Below, piece by piece: positions 45,581 through 54,841 of a DNA stretch of 64,000 bases (positions are counted from its first letter, which is position 1; every line of letters starts with the position of its first letter). Made by a program: the position numbers and the translations under genes. The notes under the pieces are model-generated. The model worked only from the letters and a program-made list of their open reading frames with translations. It was not told the DNA's origin and did no database searches. The stretch comes from Agarilytica rhodophyticola (GTDB taxonomy: Bacteria > Pseudomonadota > Gammaproteobacteria > Pseudomonadales > Cellvibrionaceae). The DNA lies in NCBI RefSeq assembly GCF_002157225.2, contig NZ_CP020038.1, positions 4,804,501 to 4,868,500 on the forward strand, written 5' to 3'.

Positions 45581-47104
45581 ATGAGCGCTGCATTTGCCCC
45601 TATAAAAAATATTGTTATTCTCGGCGGAGGCACTGCTGGTTGGATGAGCGCTCACCTAATGGCGGCATGCTGGCAAACACTGGGTATCAATATCACCTTA
45701 ATCGAATCACGAGCATTAGGTATTATCGGTGTAGGAGAAGGCTCAACACCACAACTGAAATCGTTCTTCGATTTTCTTGGCTTTGCAGAAAACCAGTGGA
45801 TGCCGAAGTGCAATGCCACCTATAAAAACGGCATTACTTTCGCTGGTTGGTCATCAAAACCTGGTTTTGACAGCTATTTTCATGCATTTGAGTCAGAGGT
45901 AGATTTTAAAACGCAACCCGCCTTTTTTTATAACTGCGAGATGCGACGAAAAGGTGTCAATATATATGCCCACCCCGATACTTTTTATCTGAATTCAATA
46001 CTCACGAAAAAAAATTTAGCGCCTATTGAACATGATAACTTCCCGTTTAAAGTATCTTATGGCTATCACTTCGATGCGGCTTTATTAGGTGAATTTCTCC
46101 ATGAGCAAGGGCTTAAGCGAGGTATTAGACATATTGATGCAAAAGTAGAAAGCGCCTGTGTTGATGAGCAAGGAAATATTGAGTCTTTGATTCTCGATTC
46201 GGGAGAGATAATTAAAGCCGACTTTTTTGTGGATTGTACAGGTTTTTCGTCCCAATTATTACAACGCACTCTTAAAGTACCTTTCATAAATTTTGAAGAA
46301 AACCTATTTAACGATTCTGCTGTTACTATCGCTACTCCTAAACAAGAAAACTTTAAACCACAAACAGTGTCAACAGCAAAAACCAACGGTTGGGTATGGA
46401 ATATCCCCCTAGCTAATCGAAGTGGTAATGGTTACGTTTATTCATCATCTTATTGTAGTGCTGATGATGCTGAAACAGAGTTACGCCAACATTTAAATAT
46501 GCTTGATAGTGACATACAAGCCCGTCATATTAAAATGAAAGTAGGCCGAGTCGAGCAGCATTGGTATCGCAACTGTCTAGCTGTAGGTCTTTCGCAGGGG
46601 TTTATTGAACCGTTGGAAGCAACGGCTCTACACCTAGTACAAGAAACAATTCAAGGCTTTATCGATGCCTATGAACTAGGTAATTTTACTGATATCAACC
46701 AACAAAAGTTTAATCATAGAATTAACGAAAAGTTCGAAGGCATTCGAGATTACATTGTTGCTCACTACGTTTTAAATTCACGACAAGACTCAGACTATTG
46801 GTACGCAAATCGCCAACACAATAAACTTTCAGATGACCTAAAAAATGTACTCGCCAGTTGGCACCAAGCAGAAGATGTAAATAAGGTTCTGCGCAAGCGC
46901 GATATGGAAAAACACTATACTTCTATGTCATGGCATAGCATTTTATCGGGTTATGGTATGTATCATGATGAGAAAAAACTATTAAAAGGAAGTGTAAAAG
47001 CCCATAAATATGAGCTCAAAGAGATTAATACTTTTCTTGAAAGATGTAGTTTAAACTTTTCCAATAACCAAAGTGTGCTACAACAAATGTACAAGCAGCG
47101 ATGA
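45581..47104 (+). CDS. Tryptophan-halogenase-like flavoprotein
   Basis: The start is at 45581 (MSAAFAPIKNIVILGGGTAGW), with AAGGAA upstream; 12 earlier codons are open without a signal. The 507-residue protein has the FAD motif GGGTAGW (15-21), NATYKNGITF with Lys82 at the position of the catalytic PrnA Lys79, the halogenase GWVWNIPL (WxWxIP, about 268-275) and EPLEATALHLV with the key Glu. It belongs to PF04820. Homologues in carbohydrate loci of related bacteria are common, but the substrate is unknown and may not be tryptophan. It needs a flavin reductase, not seen here. Confidence 0.9.
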   Translation: MSAAFAPIKNIVILGGGTAGWMSAHLMAACWQTLGINITLIESRALGIIGVGEGSTPQLKSFFDFLGFAENQWMPKCNATYKNGITFAGWSSKPGFDSYFHAFESEVDFKTQPAFFYNCEMRRKGVNIYAHPDTFYLNSILTKKNLAPIEHDNFPFKVSYGYHFDAALLGEFLHEQGLKRGIRHIDAKVESACVDEQGNIESLILDSGEIIKADFFVDCTGFSSQLLQRTLKVPFINFEENLFNDSAVTIATPKQENFKPQTVSTAKTNGWVWNIPLANRSGNGYVYSSSYCSADDAETELRQHLNMLDSDIQARHIKMKVGRVEQHWYRNCLAVGLSQGFIEPLEATALHLVQETIQGFIDAYELGNFTDINQQKFNHRINEKFEGIRDYIVAHYVLNSRQDSDYWYANRQHNKLSDDLKNVLASWHQAEDVNKVLRKRDMEKHYTSMSWHSILSGYGMYHDEKKLLKGSVKAHKYELKEINTFLERCSLNFSNNQSVLQQMYKQR

Positions 47105-47107
47105 TAA

Positions 47108-47139
47108 AATATTAAAGTCACATTCGTGACTTTAATATT
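47108..47139. terminator. Bidirectional terminator between halogenase and GH65
   Basis: A 14-bp perfect stem (47108-47121 with 47126-47139, AATATTAAAGTCAC) with an ATTC loop lies between convergent genes. Confidence 0.75.
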
Positions 47140-47171
47140 GTCTTGACTCAGGCAACTCTTAATCTAACTGT

Positions 47172-49490
47172 CTAATAGTTAATTTCCTGCTGTACTTTTG
47201 ATTTGGGTAAGATTTTTTTCATCTCACCGTATAGGTTAAGCTCACACGCATTTTCTGATTCGTTTTCAACGATAATATCGTTGTTGCTCACCATAATATT
47301 CAGTTTTACGCCTCTAAATATCATTTTAAATGCATAGGAATCCCAGTTTTCAGGGATAAAAGGCTTCAAACTCAGTACACCATTGTCGACCCTCACACCG
47401 CCAAAACCTTCAACAATGGACATCCAGGTTCCCGCCATTGAGGTGATATGCAGGCCATCACTGGTATCATTGTTATAATCGTCTAAATCTAAGCGCGATG
47501 TGCGTAAATAAAATTTATATGCAAGATCCTGATAGCCTAAGCTCGATGCTAAAATTGAATGAATACAAGGCGATAACGACGACTCATGTACCGTGAGTGG
47601 CTCATAAAAATCATAATTTTTCTTAATTGTGTCGCGCTCAAATTCATTCTCAAATAAATATATACCCTGCATAACATCCGCTTGTTTAATGTAGCACGAA
47701 CGCAAAATACGGTCCCATGACCAATGTTGATGAATAGGATATTGCTCTTTGGGGATAGCAGACATCGGCTGTAGATCTTTATCCATAAAACCATCATGCT
47801 GGATAAAGACACCCGTTTCATCGTCCACAGGTAGTGCTATTTTCTCGCAAATATCACTCCAAACACTGGTTTCGTCTTCTTTAGCATTCAGCTTGGTTTT
47901 GGCAATAATCTGCTGATAGCGTTGTCCATCAAGTTGTTTAACAATTGCTAGCGCTTGCTGCGTGTACTGCATTGTCCAACGGGCAATATAATTGGTATAC
48001 CAGTTGTTATTGACGTTATTTTCGTATTCGTTTGGCCCCGTAACACCAAGCATAAGGTAAGCATTGCGCCTTTTCGACCATTGCACACGCTGGCACCAGA
48101 AACGGGAAATTCCTATCAATACTTCAAGGCCATACTCAGCAAGATACGCCTCATCTCCCGTATGATTAATATAATTGTAGATAGCATAAGCGATAGCACC
48201 GTTACGGTGAATTTCCTCAAAGGTAATTTCCCATTCGTTATGACATTCTTCACCGTTGATGGTAACCATAGGGTAAAGCGCTGCGCCACTGTTAAACCCA
48301 AGCTTTTCAGCATTTTTTATTGCATTTTCTAAATGATGATAGCGATAAATTAACAATTGGCGGGCAACTTTAGGGTCTGCCGTTTTTAAATAAAAGGGAA
48401 CACCGTAGGCTTCTGTATCCCAATAGGTGACGCCACCGTATTTTTCACCCGTAAAACCTTTCGGGCCAATATTCAAACGCTCATCTTCACCTGTATATGT
48501 TTGATTCATATGAAAGATGTTAAAGCGAATACCTTGCTGGGCAGCAATATCGCCTTCAATACGTATATCGGCTGTCGACCATTTGTCGGCCCACGCGGCA
48601 GCGTGTTGCGCTAACATTGTCTCAAAACCTTTACCTTTGGCATCAGCTACAGATTGTTTAGCAAAACCTTCGATATCGGATACAGGGCAGTTAAGCGAGG
48701 ATATAATAGCCGCGTATTTATAAAATGTTACTTCTTCACCTTCGGCTAAGGTTGCGCTTACTTTATTAGCAACGTATTTATCTTTTTCAATTAGCTCTGG
48801 AGTGCTTACCACCTCACTATCACCACAAACGAGTTGGTAATTCATTGCCACACCCAGTGTAAAACCTGTCTTGAGTGTTTCACCGCAAATATAAGCAAGT
48901 CCAGGTTCCACATAGTGAGACTTCTGTTGCCAAAACTTCTCATCATAATTGGAGTCAGAATTAAAAATATCTAGATCCAAGTAAGGAGAAAACTCAACTG
49001 TACCACTAAAATTTAGTAGCTTAACACTATATTTAATCGCACCATTGTCAGTGTCGACGATACTAACAAAGCGCTTAGCAACAACTTCAACACGTTTCCC
49101 AGAAGCTAAAGATACGACAAAACGACGCAACAAATAACCTTCTTTCATGTTGAGAGTACGACTAAAAGATTCTATCTCACATTTGGCAAGATCTAGCTGC
49201 TCACCATCAATACAAACATCGATACCGATCCAGTTTGTGGAATTAATTACCTTTGCAAAATAGTCGGGATAACCATTTTTCCACCACCCTACCCTAGTTG
49301 GATCAGGGTAATATACCCCCGCCACATAACTGCCGCGTAGAGAATCTCCTGAATAGGATTCTTCAAAGTTAGCCCGTTGGCCAAACTTTCCATTACCTAT
49401 TGAAAAAATACTCTCAGATACGCGGTTTACCGCAGGGTCAAAATCATTTTCAATAATCTTCCATGGGTCATGCTGAATATAATTTTTCAT
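47172..49490 (-). CDS. GH65 family glycoside phosphorylase (maltose-type)
   Basis: A 772-residue protein starting MKNYIQHDPWKIIENDFDP, with GGGAAG upstream. It has the GH65 N-terminal beta-sandwich (about 1-270), an (alpha/alpha)6 barrel and a small C-terminal beta-sheet. HNEWEITFEEIHRNGAIAYA (about 415-434) holds the catalytic Glu block, and GVTYWDTEAYGVPFYLKT the upper active-site loop. GH65 enzymes phosphorolyse maltose, trehalose or kojibiose to beta-glucose 1-phosphate plus glucose. Pairing with pgmB 60 bp upstream and the pullulanase locus favours maltose. It is cytoplasmic, with no signal peptide. Confidence 0.92.
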   Translation of the reverse strand: MKNYIQHDPWKIIENDFDPAVNRVSESIFSIGNGKFGQRANFEESYSGDSLRGSYVAGVYYPDPTRVGWWKNGYPDYFAKVINSTNWIGIDVCIDGEQLDLAKCEIESFSRTLNMKEGYLLRRFVVSLASGKRVEVVAKRFVSIVDTDNGAIKYSVKLLNFSGTVEFSPYLDLDIFNSDSNYDEKFWQQKSHYVEPGLAYICGETLKTGFTLGVAMNYQLVCGDSEVVSTPELIEKDKYVANKVSATLAEGEEVTFYKYAAIISSLNCPVSDIEGFAKQSVADAKGKGFETMLAQHAAAWADKWSTADIRIEGDIAAQQGIRFNIFHMNQTYTGEDERLNIGPKGFTGEKYGGVTYWDTEAYGVPFYLKTADPKVARQLLIYRYHHLENAIKNAEKLGFNSGAALYPMVTINGEECHNEWEITFEEIHRNGAIAYAIYNYINHTGDEAYLAEYGLEVLIGISRFWCQRVQWSKRRNAYLMLGVTGPNEYENNVNNNWYTNYIARWTMQYTQQALAIVKQLDGQRYQQIIAKTKLNAKEDETSVWSDICEKIALPVDDETGVFIQHDGFMDKDLQPMSAIPKEQYPIHQHWSWDRILRSCYIKQADVMQGIYLFENEFERDTIKKNYDFYEPLTVHESSLSPCIHSILASSLGYQDLAYKFYLRTSRLDLDDYNNDTSDGLHITSMAGTWMSIVEGFGGVRVDNGVLSLKPFIPENWDSYAFKMIFRGVKLNIMVSNNDIIVENESENACELNLYGEMKKILPKSKVQQEINY

Positions 49491-49550
49491 TATTACTTCC
49501 CAATTAAATGCATCTTTGTAACTAATGCTCTATGGGCTTATAAAACAGAC

Positions 49551-50198
49551 TTAAAGCCGTTCGATAAGCTGATCTAATGTTTGGTTTTGTAAATCCTGAA
49601 GGACAAAATTTGCTTGATGTAGAGTTTCCTCTGAACCGATGCCAATAACATACATACCTGCATTAAGGGCTGCTTCAACGCCGGCAACCGCATCCTCAAA
49701 AACAAGACATTTTTGTGGGTCAATATCGACATCTTTAGCCGCGTTGAGGAATACTTCTGGATCTGGTTTGGCCTGTGATACTTGAGTGCCATCAACAATC
49801 ACGTCGAACATATCCATTAGCTTAAGTTGTTGCAAAATAATGACAGCGTTTTTACTCGCAGACCCCAAAGCAATCTTTATACCTCGGCCACGAATTTCAG
49901 TGATTAATTTTTCCACACCAGGCAATATTTCCGAACGATCTAAGCGGTGGATGTATTCAAGGTACCATGTATTTTTTCTTTCCAGACAGCTGACTCTCTC
50001 TTCTTCCGTAAGAGTTTTGTCAGCAAGACGCAAAATAATGTTGAGCGACTCAACACGGCTGACGCCTTTTAAAAGCTCATTATTTTCTTCAGTGAATACA
50101 ATATCGAGCTGGTCAGCCAGTCGTTTCCAAGCTAAAAAATGGTATTTGGCTGTATCGACAATAACGCCATCTAAATCAAAAATGCAGCAATCGATCAT
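49551..50198 (-). CDS. pgmB: Beta-phosphoglucomutase
   Basis: A 215-residue HAD-superfamily protein. IFDLDGVIVDTAKYHFLAWK gives nucleophile Asp8 and acid Asp10, typical of beta-phosphoglucomutase. LGSASKN, then VVDGTQVSQAKPDPEVFLNAAK and CLVFEDAVAGVEAALNAGMYVIGIG complete motifs II-IV. It converts the beta-glucose 1-phosphate made by the adjacent GH65 phosphorylase into glucose 6-phosphate. The gene is 60 bp upstream of the GH65 gene on the same strand, so they form an operon. The Shine-Dalgarno is weak. Confidence 0.94.
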   Translation of the reverse strand: MIDCCIFDLDGVIVDTAKYHFLAWKRLADQLDIVFTEENNELLKGVSRVESLNIILRLADKTLTEEERVSCLERKNTWYLEYIHRLDRSEILPGVEKLITEIRGRGIKIALGSASKNAVIILQQLKLMDMFDVIVDGTQVSQAKPDPEVFLNAAKDVDIDPQKCLVFEDAVAGVEAALNAGMYVIGIGSEETLHQANFVLQDLQNQTLDQLIERL

Positions 50199-50566
50199 AA
50201 AACTATATTTCTGTGTAGATATTCTCAGGGCAAACTTATAGTAGTTATCAAGTATATTCCCTCGAAACTTACATACACCCTGTCATATCTATTTAACAAT
50301 ACCTATTGAGCTGTGCAATAGCGTTTAGAATTTTGCTTGTAAAACATGAAAAATAGCAATTTTTATTTTTTTTGAAGCCGGAAAACCCAAGTGAGCTTAG
50401 GGGGTCTTTGTTTTGTCAGCATTAAAAGCTATACGATACAACAGAATAAAAGCGACTCATATTGAATAGGTATTCAGCCAACAGTAAAATAATACTAGAT
50501 ATCGACATCACCCAGACTTAACAGAACATATAGAGTGTTACAAGACAGCACATAAGGAGTACAAGA
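50199..50566. other. Divergent promoter region pgmB/YchJ
   Basis: There are 368 bp without a gene. It should contain the promoters of pgmB and the YchJ-like gene. No operator-like copy of the ATGCATACGTAT motif was found here. Confidence 0.4.
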
Positions 50567-51055
50567 GTGCCTACCATCTGCCCATGTGGGAGTAAAAAAG
50601 AATATATTCAATGCTGTAGCCCTTTCATTTACCAGCAAAGTTTGCCGCGTACGCCTGAACAATTGATGAGGTCACGCTACACGGCTTTTGTCGAAAAACA
50701 AGCAGATTATTTACTCAAAACTCTACATCCATCCAAAATAACAGAAAACACTCAGCATCATATTCAAAGTACGATTAACACAACTCAATGGCTGAGCTTA
50801 AAAGTTATCGATAGTGGACTACAGAAAGGGCGTAAAGACATTGGTTGGGTAGAGTTTGTCGCCTTTTACCATACCAAAAATACTCCTGACACTGTGACCA
50901 ACGTGGATCAATTACATGAAAAGTCCCAATTTATTTTTGAACAACAATGGTTTTATACTCAAGGCGACATATTACCAGCGATAAAATTAGGGAGAAATGA
51001 TCCTTGCTGGTGTGGTAGCGGGAAAAAACTTAAAACTTGTCATAAATCTCTTTAG
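50567..51055 (+). CDS. YchJ-family SEC-C zinc-binding protein
   Basis: The GTG start has AAGGAG 7 bp upstream. The 162-residue protein has a SEC-C motif at each end (CPCGSKKEYIQCC near the N-terminus, NDPCWCGSGKKLKTCH at the C-terminus). In the middle is the UPF0225/YchJ NTF2-like core (PEQLMRSRYTAFVEKQADYLLKTLHPS). SEC-C motifs bind zinc. The biological role of YchJ is not well defined. It is convergent with sbcC, with a 9-bp hairpin directly after its stop. Confidence 0.92.
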   Translation: MPTICPCGSKKEYIQCCSPFIYQQSLPRTPEQLMRSRYTAFVEKQADYLLKTLHPSKITENTQHHIQSTINTTQWLSLKVIDSGLQKGRKDIGWVEFVAFYHTKNTPDTVTNVDQLHEKSQFIFEQQWFYTQGDILPAIKLGRNDPCWCGSGKKLKTCHKSL

Positions 51056-51077
51056 CGGCTACTGAGTGAGTAGCCGC
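51055..51077. terminator. Hairpin between convergent YchJ and sbcC genes
   Basis: A 9-bp stem (51055-51063 with 51069-51077, GCGGCTACT) with loop GAGTG starts at the stop of the rightward gene. T-runs are weak on both sides. Confidence 0.55.
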
Positions 51078-51115
51078 ATATATACTCCTATAACACCGGC
51101 ACTATTTTTCCGGCG

Positions 51116-54100
51116 CTATGTTTCTGACACAGCATAGCGCTTATTGAGACAGCTTATTCCTAAACCGCTCATTTTTTTTACTTCAATTTGCAGGGGAATG
51201 CGTTCTTTTAACGCTTCTATATGGCTAATAACACCAATCATCTTACCACTGGCATTGAGACTATCTAATGCATCTAGCGCAATCTCGAGAGTTTGCGCAT
51301 CCAATGTACCAAAGCCCTCATCTAAAAATAGGCTATCGATACGTGTTTTATGACTCACTAAATCTGATAGAGCTAAAGCGAGAGACAGGCTCACTAGGAA
51401 ACTCTCCCCACCAGATAAAGTTTTAGTATCGCGCAAGGAATCCGCTTGCCAAGTATCCATCACCTCAAGCTCCAAAGCTTCTTCTACTTTTCGCACAAGC
51501 TGGTAACGGCCATGGAGTTGAGTCAGTTGCTGGTTCGCTAAATAGATGAGATGGTCTAAAGTTAAGCCCTGGGCAAATACTCTAAATTTTTTACCGTCAG
51601 AAGAGCCAATTAAACTCTTGAGTGTATCCCAGTCATCATACACTTGTTGCTGCTCTACTATTTTGGCAATGATGGACTTCTGTTCTTGTCGCCTTAATAT
51701 ATCAGCTTTAAGTAACTGTTCTATTTCACCTAGCTGTTTATTACAAGAGGTAATAGTTACTTCAGAATCTGTAACCCCTCGCTTTAGTTGATCGACGGTT
51801 TGTTCTGTATCAGTACTATTTGAAAGCTCATCAAAAGTTTGCTTGGCTTGCTGCTGTAGTGTCTTTGCCTTTGCAAGTTGCTGGTCTAATTCATTTTTAA
51901 GCTTAGTTAAATGTTCTTTCTCATCATCGCTCAGTAACGCGGACAGAAATGCTTCCTCATTATCAAAAACACTGTCAGCGAGCGCCTGCGACCATTGGTA
52001 TTTGGACTGCTCTTGTTTTTGTAGATATTTTTGCCTGCTACTATGATTTTCAGATAATTGAATACGATAAGTATGACAAGATGTTTGCTGCTCTTCTAAA
52101 ACTGCAGAAACTTCTTCTAAATGCTTCAGGCACTCAGATAAAAGCGTTGATAAACGATTTCGCTCCTGTTGGACACTTTTATTACCGAACATACGATATC
52201 GTTCATCTTCATTTTGTTTTAACTGAGATTTAGTGTCCAGCAGTTTAGCATTCAAAGAGTTAAGATCATTTTCTGTTTGTTGAGCTTCTCGCTCAGCATT
52301 TTTACTATCATTTTCTAACTGAATAATTTCTTTTGAATATGAATTAAATAGCTTCAGTTGTATTTGATACTGCTCACTGTCTTGCCTACGTAACTGCAGC
52401 CAATTATCTTGCTCTTGCGTTGCTGGCAAAGCCAATTGATATTGTTCTCGAAGCTGCTGAGTAAGAGCCTCCTCTAACTGATGCAGAACGCGATGATCTT
52501 CTTCAATGTGAAGCTGTTGCTCCCCTTGCTGCAATAATAACTGTTCTTGTTGTTTCAGTAGAAGTTGGTGTTCGTTTTCTGTAAGCAGCAGATCTTGTTT
52601 TAGTTTATTGCTCTTGTTTTTTCTAGTCTGTCCTTCTTCCTTAAGTACTGCAATAGCATCTGCACGTTCTTGAGCGCGACTAATATTATCTTGAATTGCG
52701 ACTAAACTCTCAGTAATCACAGCCTCATTTTCTACACATAGTGGCGCAGATAGTGCTAATTGTGGATTGAGCTGAGACCAACGAATTTTAAGCTCATCTA
52801 GTTCCAATTGGATATTGTGTCGATTAGCTTCCATCACTTTACAATCTTTGCTTAACTCGGCATATTCTTCACTGGCTTTTTTGCCTGCTTCTTCAAGCTC
52901 AAATAAAATAGCATTTTCACTATCGAGGCGCTGCTCGCTAGCTAAGCTGTTAACATTGTTGTATACCTCTATAGCAGGGTGTTCAGTTGCACCGCACAGA
53001 GGACATGCTTCATTTTGCTGAAGCTTATCTCGATAATCCTGCAAGCTATATACTTGTTGCTCAAATTTTATGGTACGCTCAATTTCGGCAATAAGCTTCT
53101 GCTGCTGTTTATAATTTTTGCGCAGTCCCTCTACCACAGTTTCGGCTTTAGCCGCTTTAACTAAAGTGGTTTCTAGAGATTCTTTTTGTTCAAAAAATTT
53201 CGTTTGAGCGCTTAAAAAATTTTGAAAGGTATGTCGCGCCTCAAATAAAATAGGCTGCAAAATCAATGTTCGTCGAATACTATTTTTTATATCTTCTTCT
53301 GTTTCACTATCCAGTATAGCTAACCATTTACCATGCCATTGTTCCTCGGCGCGTTGTTCATTATCGAGCTGCTTTTGTTTTACTTGCACTTGCTCTTGCT
53401 TGTCATTTGTCGTGGCTGCCAGCGCTTTAAGATCCTGCCTTAGCGATTCTAATATTTTCTCTCTTCGATCAATATTTTGCTTGATATTGTTTCTCTGTTC
53501 ACATTTAGCTGTCCACAGAGGGATCTGTGACAGTAGATGTTGATGAGATTGGTTAGCGTTTAGATAAGTTTCGGCAGCCGCATAGCTTTCTTGCGCCTGT
53601 GCTAGCTTATCTAATGTGCTCTCACAAATTGTACTCTGTTTGTTAAGTTGCTCCTTCAGCTCATTCTGCTCTTTTAGCTGCTCACGATAATGACTCTGTA
53701 GCTGTTTTATCTTTTCATCCAGAGGGATTACTTGATCGCTTACAAGCGTATTAAATCGCTCTATTTCTTGCTGAGTATTGTTATACTTTTCTTGGTTTAC
53801 TTGCTTCTTAGCGAGTAACTGAGAGAGCTCTTGCTCTACAGACATTTCTTTTTGCTGTAGTTCTTTTATAGTGCTATTAATTTTTTCTAATTCTTCGTTT
53901 ACTTCTTTTACTACTAAAAAAAGTGTTCGAATTTTTTCTGCAGGTTCATTTCTTTGCAGACGGTCGAGCTCATGCTGATGCGCTATAATATGCTGTTCAC
54001 ATTGTTGACAAGACCTAAGCGCTTGTTGATAGGATACTGCTGAGTTATCGAGATGCTCTAAAGCAATTATTTTTTTTTGCTGATCACGTAAAGTATGCTG

Positions 54101-54841
54101 TGTATTTGCAACAGCTTCCTCTAGCTTGGCCCTAGTTTCATATTGCTCCTCAAGCGCTTGCTCATCTAATAATTCTGCGGTGTCACTTTGATCTCGTAAA
54201 AGCTGTAATTGACGTTCTTCTTGACGAAAACGTTCAAACACTTGCTGTGAAATACTGCCGTATATTTCTGTACCTGTTATTTGTTCAAGTAATTCAGCAC
54301 GTTTGCCTGCAGGCGCATTGAGAAACGCAGCAAAGCTCCCTTGCGCCAATAACATGGACTTAGTAAAACGACCAAAATCCAGGCCAGTAATCTCGGCAAT
54401 TAGCTTTTCTTTATCTCTGATTTTATCACTCAGGATTTTATCCCCACGAACATATTGTTCTGGTTCACCATTATTATCTGTATTATTTATACTGGCCAGT
54501 TCAACTCTAGTCGGCTGAATTTTCCCATCTACTTTTAATTTTGCACGCTTCACTTCCCAAAACGCACGATAACGCTTTGTTTTTACTTCAAACTCCACTT
54601 CAGCAAGACACTCACCCGTGTAGCGAGTCATAATTTTATCCGCAGGAGAAGGCTCATTTAGTCTCGGCGTACGGTGGTAAAGAGCAAGGCAGATCGCATC
54701 CAATAAAGTTGTTTTGCCCGCACCAGTAGCGCCGGTAATAACAAAAAGGCCGCTGCTAGCAAAAGGCTCCTTAGTAAAGTCTATTTTCCACTCCCCTTTT
54801 AGCGAGTTAATATTTTTGAGCCTTAAATTTAATATTTTCAT
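51116..54841 (-). CDS. sbcC: Exonuclease subunit SbcC
   Basis: A 1241-residue SMC-like ATPase. Walker A is GATGAGKT (37-44), the zinc hook CPLCGATEH is at about 615, and the ABC signature LSGGESFLVSLSLALALSD precedes Walker B LFLDEGFGTLD (about 1174). Two very long coiled coils rich in Gln/Glu/Lys connect these. With SbcD it forms an ATP-dependent nuclease that opens hairpins and cleans protein-blocked DNA ends. Its ATG overlaps the sbcD stop by four bases, so the pair is coupled. It is longer than the Escherichia enzyme, mainly in the coils. Confidence 0.96.
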   Translation of the reverse strand: MKILNLRLKNINSLKGEWKIDFTKEPFASSGLFVITGATGAGKTTLLDAICLALYHRTPRLNEPSPADKIMTRYTGECLAEVEFEVKTKRYRAFWEVKRAKLKVDGKIQPTRVELASINNTDNNGEPEQYVRGDKILSDKIRDKEKLIAEITGLDFGRFTKSMLLAQGSFAAFLNAPAGKRAELLEQITGTEIYGSISQQVFERFRQEERQLQLLRDQSDTAELLDEQALEEQYETRAKLEEAVANTQHTLRDQQKKIIALEHLDNSAVSYQQALRSCQQCEQHIIAHQHELDRLQRNEPAEKIRTLFLVVKEVNEELEKINSTIKELQQKEMSVEQELSQLLAKKQVNQEKYNNTQQEIERFNTLVSDQVIPLDEKIKQLQSHYREQLKEQNELKEQLNKQSTICESTLDKLAQAQESYAAAETYLNANQSHQHLLSQIPLWTAKCEQRNNIKQNIDRREKILESLRQDLKALAATTNDKQEQVQVKQKQLDNEQRAEEQWHGKWLAILDSETEEDIKNSIRRTLILQPILFEARHTFQNFLSAQTKFFEQKESLETTLVKAAKAETVVEGLRKNYKQQQKLIAEIERTIKFEQQVYSLQDYRDKLQQNEACPLCGATEHPAIEVYNNVNSLASEQRLDSENAILFELEEAGKKASEEYAELSKDCKVMEANRHNIQLELDELKIRWSQLNPQLALSAPLCVENEAVITESLVAIQDNISRAQERADAIAVLKEEGQTRKNKSNKLKQDLLLTENEHQLLLKQQEQLLLQQGEQQLHIEEDHRVLHQLEEALTQQLREQYQLALPATQEQDNWLQLRRQDSEQYQIQLKLFNSYSKEIIQLENDSKNAEREAQQTENDLNSLNAKLLDTKSQLKQNEDERYRMFGNKSVQQERNRLSTLLSECLKHLEEVSAVLEEQQTSCHTYRIQLSENHSSRQKYLQKQEQSKYQWSQALADSVFDNEEAFLSALLSDDEKEHLTKLKNELDQQLAKAKTLQQQAKQTFDELSNSTDTEQTVDQLKRGVTDSEVTITSCNKQLGEIEQLLKADILRRQEQKSIIAKIVEQQQVYDDWDTLKSLIGSSDGKKFRVFAQGLTLDHLIYLANQQLTQLHGRYQLVRKVEEALELEVMDTWQADSLRDTKTLSGGESFLVSLSLALALSDLVSHKTRIDSLFLDEGFGTLDAQTLEIALDALDSLNASGKMIGVISHIEALKERIPLQIEVKKMSGLGISCLNKRYAVSET

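Noticed and set aside
47990-48010. UxuR-like AATTGGTATACCAGTT sequence
   Set aside because: It lies within the GH65 coding region and encodes conserved residues.
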